Assembly: GCA_024803745.1 (NCBI GenBank)
Contig: JANJXV010000020.1
Location: 24,354,777-24,418,776 of the forward strand
Direction of reading: 5' to 3'
DNA: 64,000 bases
Source: Megascapheus bottae
Taxonomy: Eukaryota > Chordata > Mammalia > Rodentia > Geomyidae
Shown here piece after piece: positions 10,335 through 20,807 of the stretch. The notes beneath the pieces are model-generated. The model did not search any database and had not been told where the DNA came from. It saw only the letters and a list, made by a program, of their open reading frames with translations. Position 1 is the first letter of the stretch; each line of letters opens with the position of its first letter. The translations under genes were made by a program, and so were the position numbers.

Positions 10335-10429
10335 CTTCCTCATCCCTTCTAGTGCCCAGCCCTGTCACTTCACACCTATCTACTGGCAAGTCTGTTGGGC
10401 ACAGGAAAGTGATTCATCTCAGGGTTATG

Positions 10430-10690
10430 TAGGCTCAGACAAAACGGCAGTGTGAGCTCATGCTTTGTTGTTCATTTGTGTGCTTAATCAAGAGTGTTTC
10501 CATTGCTGAATATTTAGCATTGGATGCGATTGCCTCATCCAGCCATTGCCTGGCTGAGCTGCCGTTCAGTGGAAAAATCTCAGCCTTATAATTGAAAGAC
10601 ACAGGGCAATAAAACTGTAGTATTTATTATTCAAGTGTGTTAAGTAATTTCACTTAAAGCTTAAAAGAAGAGGACTTAGTCATCTTTTTT
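10430..10690. other. Repeat-free AT-rich block, possible conserved non-coding element
   Basis: No repeat family is recognised. Carries several TAAT/ATTA-type words (gcttaatcaag, cagccttataattg, gtatttattattc) like homeodomain-rich enhancers. This is inference from composition only. Confidence 0.25.
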
Positions 10691-10802
10691 TTTTTTTTGG
10701 CAGTATGACTCTCACCCACATTTCAGAAGGGGGAAAAATAGATGGTTTCCTATTCCAGCGTTTTGAGTGATTTGGTGTCTTAACAACCAAAAAATTGTCC
10801 TA

Positions 10803-11018
10803 TGCCAAGTGCCTGTCATTCTAGCTACTAAGGAGGCTAAGATCTGATGATCATGGTTCAAAGCCAATTGGGGCAGGAAAGTTCATAAGGCTATTGTTTC
10901 CAATTAACCACTAAAGAGCCAGAGGCAGAGAAGTGGCTCAAGTGATAGAGTATTAGCCTTGAACAAAATTGCTCAGGGACAGTGTCAGTACCTGACTTGA
11001 AGCCCAAGCACCAGAATG
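10803..11018 (+). repeat. B1-headed dimeric SINE
   Basis: B1 head (attctagctactaaggaggc), linker tttccaattaaccac, ID-like arm gtggctcaagtgatagagta, end agcccaagcaccag. Diverged. Confidence 0.75.
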
Positions 11019-11041
11019 TGTGCATACACAGATTGTCTTCT

Positions 11042-11272
11042 GCTGGGCACTTAGGACTCACACTTGTAATCCCAGCTCCTCAGGAGACTGGTATATGAGG
11101 ATTGTGGTCCCAAACCAATCCGGGAAAGAAATCTATGAGATTCTTTATCTCTAGTTAACTAGAAAAAATCCAGAAGTGGAGGTGGCTCAAGGGGTAGAAG
11201 GCCATCTTGGGCCAAAAGGTAAGAGGACATTGCCTATGCCCTGAGTTCAAGCCATAGTACCAGCAGCCCTTC
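11042..11272 (+). repeat. B1-headed dimeric SINE
   Basis: Full order of both arms: tgtaatcccagctcctcagg, ctctagttaactag, gaggtggctcaaggggtag, ccctgagttcaagcc. It lies about 25 bases after another copy in the same orientation. Confidence 0.8.
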
Positions 11273-12228
11273 TTCCCCCATTCTTCTTACTGAAGAACTG
11301 AAGGATTTTATTATCAGTTGTTACAGGTTGACCAGGAGTGATCTCACAGGTAATGCCATCTTTTTCTAGTCCTTCCAACTAGACATTGAGGGAGTTGTCT
11401 CTCTTCCCTTCTAACTAACTCCCCAAGTATGTAAGCAGCACGGTTCCTGTATTCCATGGATAAACTACAACTAGTTCCAGGAGGAAATTGGTGCTTAGCC
11501 TGTTTTCCATTGCTAAAACAGAATATACCAAACTGGTTTTTGTAAAGACCAGAGGTTTGTGTTGGATAATTGATAGAGCATAGTATTTTGTTATAGCTGT
11601 TCATATAAACAAAGTTAAGGTTTTGGACTATATTTGGCCCTCAAATTATAATTGGTCAGCCCTTGGGACCAAGAACTATCCAGGTTTCCTTCACTCTTCT
11701 GTCTCTTATGTTGAAACAACTGATGAGTCAGCCTGCCTCTACTAAATATTCCCGAGACTGGCCCTCCATTGCCATTTTTAAGTCTACTGATAAAAAATGT
11801 GATTACAAATTATGGAAGAGACAAGAAAGACAATGGGGAAACCAGCCAATGTTTCCAGAAAATTGCACATATATTAAAGGATTGGAGAAAAAAAATATGC
11901 TTACTAAATTTCATCTAATTTAACATTCTATTGATTAGAAGATGAGCATTATTTTATGCATAATACTAAGAAAGAAAAATGCAGCCAAGACTATAATCAA
12001 AGCTTTCTTATCACTTAGAATTATTTTATAATTCTTGAAAGAACTATTTTAGACATAGAAAAATATTGATTTTTGTTGATAGTCTATGCATAATATATGA
12101 ATTGGTTAACATATTGCTAAAGCTTCTTGACATGCAGAGTCTAATTCGTACATCATTTTTCTTCCAGTCATGGAAATCTCTCATTTAGTGCTCTAGCTTC
12201 AGCTGTGCCATCAAAGGGAGATATTAAT
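11273..12228. other. Single-copy-looking AT-rich sequence
   Basis: Frames at 11344-11604 (minus) and 11663-11923 (plus) are about 86 codons each with no recognisable motif. No repeat family is seen. Confidence 0.45.
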
Positions 12229-12517
12229 GCAGTCTTTCCTTCCTAATTTGCCTTTATATTTCCCTTTCTCCTTCCATCCTCTCCTCTCCCACTTTTCCTC
12301 CTTCCTACCTTCCTTTTCTTCTTCTTTCCTTCCTCCTTCCTTCCTTTCTCCCGTCCCTTCTTCCCTCCTTCCCTTCTTTCTCTCTCCTTCTCCCTCTCCC
12401 TTTTCCTCTCTCTCTCCCCTCTTGTCCCCCCTCCGTCCGTCCTTCCCTCCTTCCCTTCTTTCTCTCTCCTTCTCCCTCTCCCTTTTCCTCTCTCTCTCCC
12501 CTCTTGTCCCCCCTCCC
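12229..12517. repeat. Long pyrimidine tract with an internal exact duplication
   Basis: Nearly pure C/T on the plus strand. The 74 bases 12361-12434 recur exactly at 12443-12516, separated by gtccgtcc, giving an 82-base period. It precedes a minus-strand SINE, so it likely grew from the SINE tail. Its reverse gives spurious Arg/Glu/Gly-rich frames. Confidence 0.93.
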
Positions 12518-12519
12518 CA

Positions 12520-12712
12520 CACTTTGTCATGGGGCTTGAACTCTGGGCCTGGGTGCTGTCCCTGAGCTCTTTAGCTCAAGGCTACTGTCCTACCCCTTGA
12601 GCCAAAGTGCCACTTCTAGTTTTCTGGTGGTTAATTGGAAATAAGAGTATCACAGACTATAGTACCTGGGCTGGCTTTGAACCGTGGTCTTCAGATCTCA
12701 ACCTCCTGAGTA
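12520..12712 (-). repeat. B1-headed dimeric SINE, head truncated
   Basis: Plus strand shows catggggcttgaactctggg, agctcaaggctactgtccta, ggttaattggaaataagag, cttcagatctcaacctcctg, and stops at gagtag, so the far B1 end is missing. Confidence 0.85.
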
Positions 12713-12721
12713 GCCCTTTGT

Positions 12722-12790
12722 TTCTTTAGAGACAGGATTGCATATGTAGCCCAGTCTGGCTTTGATCTTTCTGTCTCAGCCTCTTCAGTG
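12722..12790 (-). repeat. B1-like (7SL-derived) SINE fragment
   Basis: gagacaggattgcatatgta followed by gcccagtctggctttgat and tgtctcagcctcttcagtg is the reverse of a B1-like monomer, abutting the truncated dimer. Confidence 0.65.
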
Positions 12791-12821
12791 CATAATGAAC
12801 ACTTCTTAAGAATATACCACA

Positions 12822-13015
12822 GGGGCCAGGAGTTTGGCCTAGTGGTAGAGTGCTTGCCTAGCATGCATGAAGACTCAGGTTCAATTCCTCAATACCATAT
12901 ACATAGAAAAAGCTAGAAATGGTGCTGTGGCTCAAGTGGTAGAGTGCTAGCTTTGAGGAAAAAGCCCAAGGACATGCTCAGGCCATGAGTTCAAAATCCA
13001 GGAATGGCAAAAAAA
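12822..13015 (+). mobile_element. IDL-Geo-type dimeric SINE
   Basis: Starts ggggccaggagtttggccta with A box and B box (ggttcaattcc), a catatacatagaaaaag linker and a second arm ending aggaatggcaaaaa. Flanked by aagaatataccac (12809) and aagaatgtaccat (13016), a near-perfect duplication. Confidence 0.87.
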
Positions 13016-13183
13016 AGAATGTACCATAGTTATTTCCTAGAATCTTCCCTGCCCCTAATAGCCATCTAATTTTGATGCTACCTCTGGTCTTACTGGAAAG
13101 TGTCAAGAGAACATTTGCCCAGGATTTATAGTCTTTCTACAAAGAATCTTTTAAAGGTTTATGGCCACTAAATAATAGGAATT

Positions 13184-13258
13184 TAGGATATAGCTCAGCA
13201 GTAGAGTACTTGATAGCATGTGCAGGCCCTGGGCTCAATTGTCAGCACTGTGGGAAAA
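13184..13258 (+). repeat. ID-like monomer SINE
   Basis: ggatatagctcagcagtaga (A box) with ggctcaattgtcagcac (B-box region) and a short A-rich end. Typical of an ID/tRNA-Ala type monomer. Confidence 0.65.
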
Positions 13259-13385
13259 AGCCAAGCATATTGAGGATTTGTTAAGATTCCCATGTTGGCT
13301 GTGATGACAATATCTTGAGCTTTGCCTGGTAGACACTGATGATAAAACACTGCCAGCTTTTGAAAGGTTCATGTAACTGTAAAAA

Positions 13386-13678
13386 GCTGGGCACTGGTGT
13401 TTCATGCCTATAATCTTAGCTACTCAAGAGGCTGAAATCTGAGGATCAAGCTTTAAAGTGAGCCTAGGCAGACAAATCTGAGAGTTACAGTCCAAGTACT
13501 GGCTTTAAAAAGTCAGTGAGACTTATTTCTAATAAACTATAAAACCAAAACCAAAACCAGAACAGTAGAAAGGCCAGAAGCAGAGCTGTGGCTCCAGTGG
13601 TAAAATGTTAACCTTAAAAAAAAGAAAAAGCTCAGAGATCGTCTAGGCCTGGAGTTCAAGCCCCAGGATAGCACCAAA
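13386..13678 (+). repeat. B1-headed dimeric SINE with internal insertion
   Basis: B1 head and ID-like arm are present, but the linker is enlarged by about 60 bases that include aaccaaaacc repeats. Tail runs into A-rich then GA-rich sequence. Confidence 0.75.
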
Positions 13679-13689
13679 AAAATTTTAAA

Positions 13690-13810
13690 AGGATGAGAGT
13701 AGGGCAGGGATAGGGAGAAGAGGGAGAAGGAGGAGAGAGAAGGGGGAGAGAGGAGAGAGAGGAGAGAAAGGATAAAAAGAAGGAAGGAAAGAAGGAAGAA
13801 AGAGAAGAAG
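13690..13810. repeat. GA-rich purine tract
   Basis: Almost pure A/G after a plus-strand SINE tail, consistent with tail expansion. Confidence 0.85.
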
Positions 13811-13942
13811 TTGCTCTGGGAGTGGGTAGGATGCATGGACATCAGCAGTGAGCTGGGGCTAGTGCAGCTTTCTGCAGACACACATATCACTAGCATGTGA
13901 TATCACTGGGAAATGAGAAAAAAAGAAGCGTGTGTGTGTGTG

Positions 13943-14175
13943 TCCATCTGTCCTGGGGCTTGAACTCAAGGCCTGTCACTGTCCCTGAGCTTCTTTTTGC
14001 TCAAGGATAGCACTCCACTACTTGAGCCACAGCACCATTTCTGGCCTTTTCTGAGTAGTTTATTAAGAAATGATAGTTTCATGGACCTTCCTGCCTGGCT
14101 GGCTTTGAATTCAGTTTGTCAGATCTCAGTCTCCTAAATAGTTAAGATTATAGGTGTGAGCCACCAGTACCTGGC
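13943..14175 (-). repeat. B1-headed dimeric SINE
   Basis: Reverse-strand copy with both arms, preceded by a short (TG)n. The linker has the variant gagtagtttattaagaaatg shared with copies at 20207 and 35459, suggesting a subfamily. Confidence 0.85.
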
Positions 14176-14229
14176 AAGAAATTCAGTTTTTTCAACTTCA
14201 TGACTCCCCTCAATGTCATTGGTCATTGT

Positions 14230-14308
14230 TTTCTTTCTTTCTTTCTTTCTTCCTTCCTTCCTTCCTTCCTTCCTTCCTTCCTTCCTTCCTTCCTTCCTTC
14301 CTTCCTTC

Positions 14309-14379
<71 letters not shown>

Positions 14380-14423
14380 TCCCTCTTTCTTTCCCTCTTT
14401 CTTTCCCTCTTTCTTTCTTTCTT
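14230..14423. repeat. (TTTC)n/(CTTC)n microsatellite
   Basis: About 190 bases of tetranucleotide repeat, first CTTC then TTTC units with three CCCTTT interruptions near the end. It is directly fused to the tail of the following minus-strand IDL-Geo copy. Confidence 0.97.
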
Positions 14424-14587
14424 TTTGCCAGTCCTGGGCTTGAACTCAGGGACTGAGCGTTGTCCTTGGACTTTCTCAAGGACTTTCTCAAGAGCTCTAC
14501 CACTTGAACCTCAGCACCACTTCTGGCTTTTTTTCTATGTATGTGGTACCAAGGAAGCACTCTACCACTAGGCCAAATTCCCAGCCC
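14424..14587 (-). mobile_element. IDL-Geo-type SINE with internal deletion
   Basis: Second arm complete, with a local duplication of ggactttctcaag. About 30 bases of the ID-like head including the B box are missing between accaagga and agcactctaccac. Probably transcription-dead. Confidence 0.85.
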
Positions 14588-14599
14588 TTCTTTCTTTTC

Positions 14600-14787
14600 T
14601 TTTTTTGCTAGTCCTGGGGCTTGAACTCAGGGCCTGGGCACTGTCCTTGAGCTTTCTCAAGATTAGCATTCTACTACTTGAGTCACAGCACCACGTCCGG
14701 CTCTTTCTGTGTATGTGGTACCGAGGAATCGAACCCAGGGCTTCATGTGAGCTAGGCAAGCACTCTAACACTAGGCCACATCCCCCT
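14600..14787 (-). mobile_element. IDL-Geo-type dimeric SINE
   Basis: Full-length reverse copy with B box ggttcgattcc intact, 12 bases after the deleted copy and in the same orientation. Confidence 0.85.
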
Positions 14788-15196
14788 CCACCCCCCCGCA
14801 ATGTCTTTGAACAATTCTTGTTCTCCTTTTGATTTGGCTTGAAAAGACATAGCCATGATGACAGAATGCAAAGATTCTTAGGCCAAATTCTTCTAGGCCA
14901 AACGTTAGCCCTTGATTCCAAATTAATGAGGTCTGTGGGACTTATGTGTCAAAAGGAAAGTGTTCAGTCTCATGGAAAGCCCTCAGAGCCTTGAAGTTGG
15001 GGCAGTCTTCCAGACACACTGTAGAAGGGCCCTACAGAAACTTGGATAGCCCTACACCAGATTGAGTATATTTTGTCTCCTTTAGAACTCTTGTGGACAG
15101 TGGATGGTCATTGTAGGAGTGTTGGGTCTTTAGGAGAGATTAGTTGGTTAAGACAGATTAATTCAACGCTTCTCCCTCTCTTCCTTCCTTTCTTCC
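14788..15196. other. Single-copy-looking sequence
   Basis: Nothing is recognised apart from a short CT-rich end before the next SINE. Confidence 0.4.
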
Positions 15197-15406
15197 TTTT
15201 TTTTTTGTCAGTCATGAGACTTGAACTCAGAGCCTGGGCCCTGTCACTGAGCTTTTGTGCTCTACCACTTTGAGCCACAGTTTCATTTCTGGTTTTCTGG
15301 TGATTAACTGGAAACAAGAGTCTCAAGGACTTCCCTGCTATGACTGGCTTTGAACTGGGATCTTCAGATCTTAGCTGATTATAGGCATGACCCAATAGTG
15401 CCTGGC
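15197..15406 (-). repeat. B1-headed dimeric SINE
   Basis: Poly-T, then gtcatgagacttgaactcag and ggtgattaactggaaacaag, ending gtgcctggca. Missing about 20 bases of the B1 head (the cctcctgagtagct part). Confidence 0.85.
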
Positions 15407-15621
15407 ATATTAGTTCTTTTCTTACAAAAAGAAGTTCCCCTCTTCCAGGATGGGATTAGTTAGGAGAGCACAGGTTGCTATGTGCTTTATCTCTTCTGCA
15501 TGAACTCAGTTGTCACACGATGACACTGTGTGAAGGCCCTCACCAGACACTGGTGCATGCTCCCTGGCTCTCCCCTTCCCAGAACTGTGAGCTACAGATA
15601 TTTCTGTTCTTTATAAAAACA

Positions 15622-16128
15622 ACTCTAAGATTCCACCTCACTCCAGTTAGAATGGCCAGGATCAGGAAAACGAATAACAACAGATGCTGGAGGGAATGTG
15701 GCCAGGAGGGATCACTACTACACTGTTGGTGGGAGTGCAAACTCGTTCAACCACTATGGAAAGCAGTGTGGCAGTGCCTCAAAAGACTAAACATAGAACT
15801 CCCCTATGACCCAGCAATTCCACTACTTGGCATTTACCCAACCATCCAGAAACAAGGGCATACTAAATCCACTAGCACAACAATGTTCATTGCAGCACTA
15901 TTCACCATAGCAAAGATATGGAACCAACCTAGATGTCCCTCAGTTGATGAGTGGATCAACAAGTTGTGGTATTTGTACACAATGGAATTCTATGCTGCTG
16001 TCAGAAAGAATGACATTGCCCCATTTGTTAGGAAATGGAAAGACTTAGAAAAAATCATATTAAGTGAAGTAAGCCAGACTCAAAGGAACTTAGGCTCAAT
16101 GGTTTCCCTCATTCGTCATAATCAGTAG
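15622..16128 (+). pseudogene. LINE-1 ORF2 C-terminal remnant
   Basis: This is the last ~168 codons of the L1 endonuclease/reverse transcriptase. It lacks both catalytic domains but keeps the C-terminal cysteine-rich motif CX3CX7HX4C, with codons at 15685, 15697, 15721 and 15736. It also keeps the conserved blocks DPAIPLLGIYP, MFIAALFTIAK, WNQP and YTMEFYAA. The frame is open to the native stop TAG at 16126-16128, and by chance is open upstream to an ATG at 15475 in flanking DNA. With no frameshift or internal stop the insertion is probably young. It cannot act autonomously. Confidence 0.93.
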
Positions 16129-16578
16129 AAACCTTGGGCTCTACTAGCAGAGATCGGCAATAGAGCAAAATCTTGATACATAAGGCCATATAATGTGAAG
16201 CTAATTGAAAGGACCTCCAGGATATTGAAACAAAAGCCATATAATGAATGATTGTTGTCCTTAATGTACTATGTTGTCTCTCATCTCCTTTGCTATCCCT
16301 TGGTTATCTCATATTGGTATAGTATCTCACTTTGTTATCTGATATATTGAATTTATTTGTATATGGATATTTGAAATTTGATAGGGAAGGGGGGAAAACC
16401 AAGACGGGTGGGGTGTGTGTGGGGGGGGGAGGGAAATGGGTACCAAGACAAGTGAAAGGGTATCAATGTATGTGAATTAATGCACCTTCTATCTGGCAAA
16501 TATCATGTAACCCTTTTACTAATTACAATAAAAAAATAATAAAAAAATAAAAAAAAATAAAAAAAATAAAAAAAAATA
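15622..16578 (+). mobile_element. 5'-truncated LINE-1
   Basis: Begins abruptly within ORF2 at the R(F/Y)HLTPVRMA region, runs through the ORF2 stop at 16128, a 3'UTR with a G-rich polypurine stretch (about 16385-16438), the signature aagggtatcaatgtatgtga, and ctaattacaataaaa followed by an A-rich (TAAAAAA)n tail. Only about 15 percent of a full L1 is present. No convincing target duplication was resolved. Confidence 0.95.
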
Positions 16579-16854
16579 AATTACCCAGCATAAATCTGGG
16601 ATGGATTTGGTGTCTGATCAGGGCTTGTTTCCTGGCTCCGGGAAGATGTCTTCTCATCACGTCCTCATATCATGAAAGAGATATAGGAGGGATATATTTT
16701 CCATGGGCTCTATTCTAACCCTCAGGGCCTGTTCAGGGCTCAGGGTTCCACTTCTTCATAGCCTCACCTCCATTGTATACTTGCTTCTATAAGCAACATT
16801 TTCCTGGAATGCTGACAGGTGAATTCATTTATGTATTGTCCAACACTGGTTTTT
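16579..16854. other. Short single-copy stretch
   Basis: No gene or repeat is recognised between the L1 tail and the next SINE. Confidence 0.4.
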
Positions 16855-17045
16855 CTTTTCTTCTTCCAGTCTGGGGCTTGAATTCAGGCCCACTGTCCTT
16901 GGGCTTTCCTCAAGGCTAGAGCTCTACCATTTGAGCCACAGCACCACTTCTGGCTTTTTCTATGTATGTGGTACCAAGGAATCAGACCCGGGTCTTCATG
17001 CATGCTAGGCAAGCGCTCTTACCACTAGGCCAAACTCCCGGCCCC
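16855..17045 (-). mobile_element. IDL-Geo-type dimeric SINE
   Basis: Reverse copy with both arms. Flanks share aacactg(g)tttttc-like sequence at 16842 and 17047, a likely target duplication. Confidence 0.85.
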
Positions 17046-17322
17046 TAACACTGTTTTTGCAGCAGAATTGCACAACTGAGCCGTGGTCATAGGACTAGAC
17101 AGTCCAAGAACCAAAAATATTAACTGGTCTTTCACCTGGTTTGCTGACACTGGACTAGGAGAACAGATCCGTGGCAATTCTGGATCAATGCGAGGAATAT
17201 GAGAACACATTTGCAGGGAAAGATGATGAATTTGTTGTATTGGACTTGCTTTGTGAATCTATGGATGAATCATCTTAACAATTGCTTCTTGAATGAGAAA
17301 TAATCCAATTTGATAAAAGCAT

Positions 17323-17496
17323 GGGTTGGGAATGTGGCCTAGTGGTAGAGTGCTTGCCTAGCATACAAGAAACCCTGGGTTCCTCAATACTACATACACA
17401 GAAAACGCTGGAAGTGGAGAGCTCTAGTCTTGAGAAAACTCAAGAACAGTGCCCAGGCCGTGAACTCAAGCCCCAAGCTGGCCAAAAAAAAAAAAA
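17323..17496 (+). mobile_element. IDL-Geo-type dimeric SINE, internally shortened
   Basis: gggttgggaatgtggcctag, catacacagaaaacgctgga and ctcaagccccaagctggcc with a poly-A end. The second arm lacks its gtggctcaagtggtag part, and the B-box area is shortened (gggttcctcaa). Confidence 0.85.
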
Positions 17497-19226
17497 GGCC
17501 AAGAATGGAGCAAGTCTAATGGTTTCTGCAGAGTGTTAACGTAGAGATAGTTAATCTTGGTTCTGAACTAGTACCTTATATAGAACAGAAACAAGTTCAC
17601 ATTGCAAGGGTTTTGTTCTCAGCCTTCAGGAGACATAACAGGAGTGCTTCCAAACTTCTGAATTGCTTCTGCCAGAAGCCTGGAAGCAGGAAGTGAGGCA
17701 GATCCATGCAGATGTGGGAACTGGGCTTTGTTTCCAGCAGTGGTTTTGGGTGATTCTGTGCAAAGGAGATGTTGAACAGAGCCCTCTCATTAAACAGTAT
17801 CTTGATCCATGAAAATCGTATCTGAAAGTTGGTTTCTGGTGGATTTGATCCTGTAAAAGTGAAAGCAGAAATTGTGTTTTTAAGTTTTACATGAAGCCAG
17901 AAAGAAGAAAAGCTAAACAAAAAAAGAAAGCAAGATGTGAACAAAACTGCTTTGAAGAAGCAAGGTTCTCTGTTGAAGGGTTCTTCTGCCTTCTGGTGCC
18001 CCCATTGAGGAGATGAGTGAATTTTATACATAATAAAAAGTCAGTCATTTCTGGGCTTTGGAAGGATTAGAGAGCTGTGTGGTGATATCCGCTTCCTCCT
18101 TTGTGCCAACCTCAGCCTTATTATGACAGCAAATGGGAAGTCTGGAAGAAGAGCAGACAGATGCTGGGACGGGGTGGGAAGCCTCCAGAAATGCCTCTGA
18201 GTTTCAGTCTCAGTTTGGAATGTCCATAAAGGAGAGACCAATTGGAAAAACCAAAGAAACTGGTCATTGAAAATTCATTAGACAACCTGAGTGAGTTCTG
18301 ATCAAACAGAATTACCTGCATTGTGGAAAAAAAAATCAAAGCATGATGCCAGAAAGGAAGAAAACAGAGAGGAGATAAAGAGATCAATGCTAACCTCTCT
18401 TGAAAAGACTTGCTAGGATATTAATAACCTACTTGAGCTTTTGACTTTCGTGATTATCTCTGAAATGGGCAATCTGGTCACTGTGGATGCGGAATTCTAA
18501 ACTGAACTTATTCTAGATAAGGGCTCTGGGCCCATAGCAAAGCAGAGCCCTGTGTTGCTGGGTGGACTGGAATGGGAGTGTCTAGTGCACATGGCAGCTT
18601 CTTGAGCTTTTTGCAGTTTGGGGACCAGGGAGGAGTTGTTTATGACGAGCTAAGGATCCTGTGTGCCAGACCTGTGGGATAGCAGGCAAGCTAAACTGCT
18701 ATGAACTACAGCGATAGGCCATAGGCCATTTATTTATCTGTCTGGGTCTCCAAGACACTTGCAAATATTTGAAATGAGACCAATATAGGAAGAAAATGAA
18801 GCACTTAAGCTTCACTAGATTCACAAACAGCTGTGATCTCCTCTTCAAGGTGACCTTTGGACATGGCTTTATGGAAGTGTAGATACATTCCTGGGCTCCT
18901 GGCAGCTCTGGTTGTTCCTGTGTATGCCTGGCATGTTGGCGGGCAATTACCGAGTGAAGGGAAAGGATTACATTATTAATATATGAATTATTAATTATTA
19001 TAATTGCATTTGTCATTTATTGAGCACAGCCATGCAGTAGGAGCTGAGCAGACCTTAAGAGTCCCTGCCCAGTGGGGGGTGACTGAGGTAATTACATTTG
19101 AAGTATCTGCAATCACAGTCATGCAGTATCACTTGTGGCATATACTAAGTGTGTGGGGCAACTTCACTGTCATATGGTTTATGTTTTTTTAATGTAAAGA
19201 TGAGTGAGTGAGTGTGTATAGGGGAT
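17497..19226. other. Long single-copy-looking sequence
   Basis: No repeat family is recognised over 1.7 kb. A 144-codon minus frame at 17597-18031 and frames at 18041-18387 have no recognisable motif. An AT-rich homeodomain-like patch lies at about 18970-19015. Confidence 0.45.
17984..18000 (-). promoter_or_regulatory. Candidate CTCF binding site (minus orientation)
   Basis: Reverse strand reads GGCACCAGAAGGCAGAA, a fair match to the CTCF core, weaker than the site at 23343 because the central G run is broken by AA. Confidence 0.4.
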
Positions 19227-19227
19227 G

Positions 19228-19250
19228 AAGAGTGTGTGTGTGTGTGTGTG
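19228..19250. repeat. (TG)n microsatellite
   Basis: About 10 TG units at the tail of the following minus-strand SINE. Confidence 0.85.
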
Positions 19251-19470
19251 TTGGTACTGGGGCATGAACTCAAGGCCTTGTGCTCTTGCTTGATTTGTCT
19301 GCTCAAAGCTGATGCTCTACCACTGGAGCCACACACACTTCCAACTTTTTGCTGGTTAGTTGGAGATAGGAGTCTTGTGGGCTTTCCTGTCTGGGCTGGA
19401 TTCAAACTTTGATCCAAAGATCTCAGTCTCCTGAGCAGTGAGAATAATAGGTGTGAGCCACGGGCACCCG
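19251..19470 (-). repeat. B1-headed dimeric SINE
   Basis: ggtactggggcatgaactca, gctggttagttggagatagg, gatctcagtctcctgagcag, ending gagccacgggcaccc. Diverged but complete in layout. Confidence 0.8.
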
Positions 19471-19549
19471 TGGGGATGAGCTATTTGTGAAGAGGAAATA
19501 TGCCAAATCAGACTTCTTTATTATAGCTTCTTACTAGCAAAACACCAAC

Positions 19550-19573
19550 AATAACAACAACAACAACAACAAA
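19550..19573. repeat. (CAA)n microsatellite
   Basis: About seven CAA/CAACAA units just 5' of an L1 tail fragment. Confidence 0.85.
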
Positions 19574-19576
19574 GCA

Positions 19577-19680
19577 CCCGAGAAAGGGTATCAATGTATG
19601 TGAAGTAATGCACCTTCTATCTGGTGAATATAATGTAACCTTTCTATTAATTACCATAAAAATATATGGAAAAAACACCC
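19577..19680 (+). mobile_element. LINE-1 3' end fragment
   Basis: gagaaagggtatcaatgtat through ccttctatctgg to taattaccataaaaatat is the same 3' end as the L1 ending near 16530. Only about 100 bases remain. Confidence 0.85.
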
Positions 19681-19727
19681 AAAAAAACTCAGAAAATGCT
19701 TCCAAGGACAAAACATATACAATTGGT

Positions 19728-19780
19728 GGGGTTTTTTTTTGGGGGGGGGACTTGGGTTTGAACTCAGGGGTTTCTCCTGC
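19728..19780 (-). repeat. Truncated SINE arm
   Basis: A T/G-rich run followed by gacttgggtttgaactcagg resembles the start (tail and ID-like arm end) of a reverse dimeric SINE, cut after about 30 recognisable bases. Confidence 0.4.
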
Positions 19781-19795
19781 TACTCACAGCTCCCT

Positions 19796-20032
19796 TCTTT
19801 TTTGTCAGTCGTGGGGCTTGGACTCTGGGCCTGGGTGCTGTCTCTGAGCTTTTCAGCTCAAGGCTAGTGCTCTACCAAATTGAGCCACAATGCCACTTCT
19901 GGCTTTTTCTAGTAGATTTTTGGAGATAAGAGTCTCATAGATTTTCCTCCAGGGCTGGCTTCAAACCGCAATCCTCAGATCTCTTCCTCCTCAGTAGCGA
20001 AGTTAACAGATGTTAGTCACCCATGCCTGGCA
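19796..20032 (-). repeat. B1-headed dimeric SINE
   Basis: gtcagtcgtggggcttggac through cccatgcctggca. Both arms are recognisable, with a small insertion in the head (gaagttaacagatg). Confidence 0.83.
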
Positions 20033-20130
20033 AGATCTCTTGCCTTTTCCCCCACACTAGCTTTCACTTTGAGCCTTCTACTTCTACCTCCCACGTTACT
20101 GAGATTACAGATGTGTTATTACATTCAGCC
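20033..20130 (-). repeat. B1-like SINE fragment
   Basis: ttgagccttctacttctacc and actgagattacagatgtg resemble the reverse of the 3'-proximal half of a 7SL monomer. Strongly diverged. Confidence 0.4.
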
Positions 20131-20139
20131 TGACATCCC

Positions 20140-20205
20140 CCCTTCCCCTCCTTCCTTCCCTCCGTCCCATTTTCCCTCCTTCCTTTCCTCCCTCCCTCCC
20201 TACAC
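20140..20205. repeat. Pyrimidine-rich (CCTT/CCCT)n tract
   Basis: C/T-rich tract at the tail of the following minus-strand SINE. Confidence 0.85.
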
Positions 20206-20206
20206 C

Positions 20207-20430
20207 CTTGCTGATACTGGGGCTTGAACTCAGGGCCTGGTCACTGTCCCTGAGCCTCTCTGTACTCAAGGCTAGTGCTCTACCTCTTGAACCACAGAGC
20301 TACTTCTGGCTTTTCTGAGTAGTTTATTAGAGAAAAGAGTCTCATGTTTTTTTTTTTTCCTGTCCTGGCTGTCTTCAAGCCGTAATCCTCAGATCTCAGC
20401 CTCCTGAGTAGCTAAGATTACAGGTGTCAC
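20207..20430 (-). repeat. B1-headed dimeric SINE
   Basis: gatactggggcttgaactca through gattacaggtgtcac, with the gagtagtttattag linker variant and an internal T11 run. Confidence 0.83.
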
Positions 20431-20624
20431 ACCCTCCTCCTTTTCCATCAATGAGTAGAGAGGGACAGAAGGAATCCAGACAAGGGTAGAGTTGGAAAAA
20501 TCGCTGTGGGTTCCCCTGTTTGTGGTCATCCTATTTTTGTGACATGGTAACATGTCTTATTAGTCAATGTGAATTGTAATAAGCAAAATTCTAGAATGTT
20601 AAGGCTGGAAGTGATTTCAGAAAG

Positions 20625-20725
20625 CACTTGTCCCACTTTCTCATTCTGCAGATTTGGAAATTGAGGCTTCAGATGGTGTACAGTTTGCCTGAGATTATAC
20701 ATTTAAATCTGAGCTGGGGCATGTC
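20625..20725 (-). repeat. MIR fragment
   Basis: ctcattctgcagatttggaa attgaggcttcagatggtg is the reverse of the MIR core, and the downstream gcctgagattatacatttaa also fits. Confidence 0.65.
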
Positions 20726-20807
20726 CATCTGCTAGCTAGGGCCCCTACTGCTAAACTCTGTTCACCCTCTTTGGATGAAGGAGATGGTAGAGAGCTGGAG
20801 TCAGGAA

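Noticed and set aside
14200..14571. Phe/Leu/Ser-rich frames suggesting a membrane protein
   Set aside because: They translate a (TTTC)n/(CTTC)n microsatellite and the following SINE.
17597..18031. 144-codon minus frame, the longest outside repeats
   Set aside because: Unstructured composition with no domain or paralogue recognised. Kept only as part of single-copy sequence.
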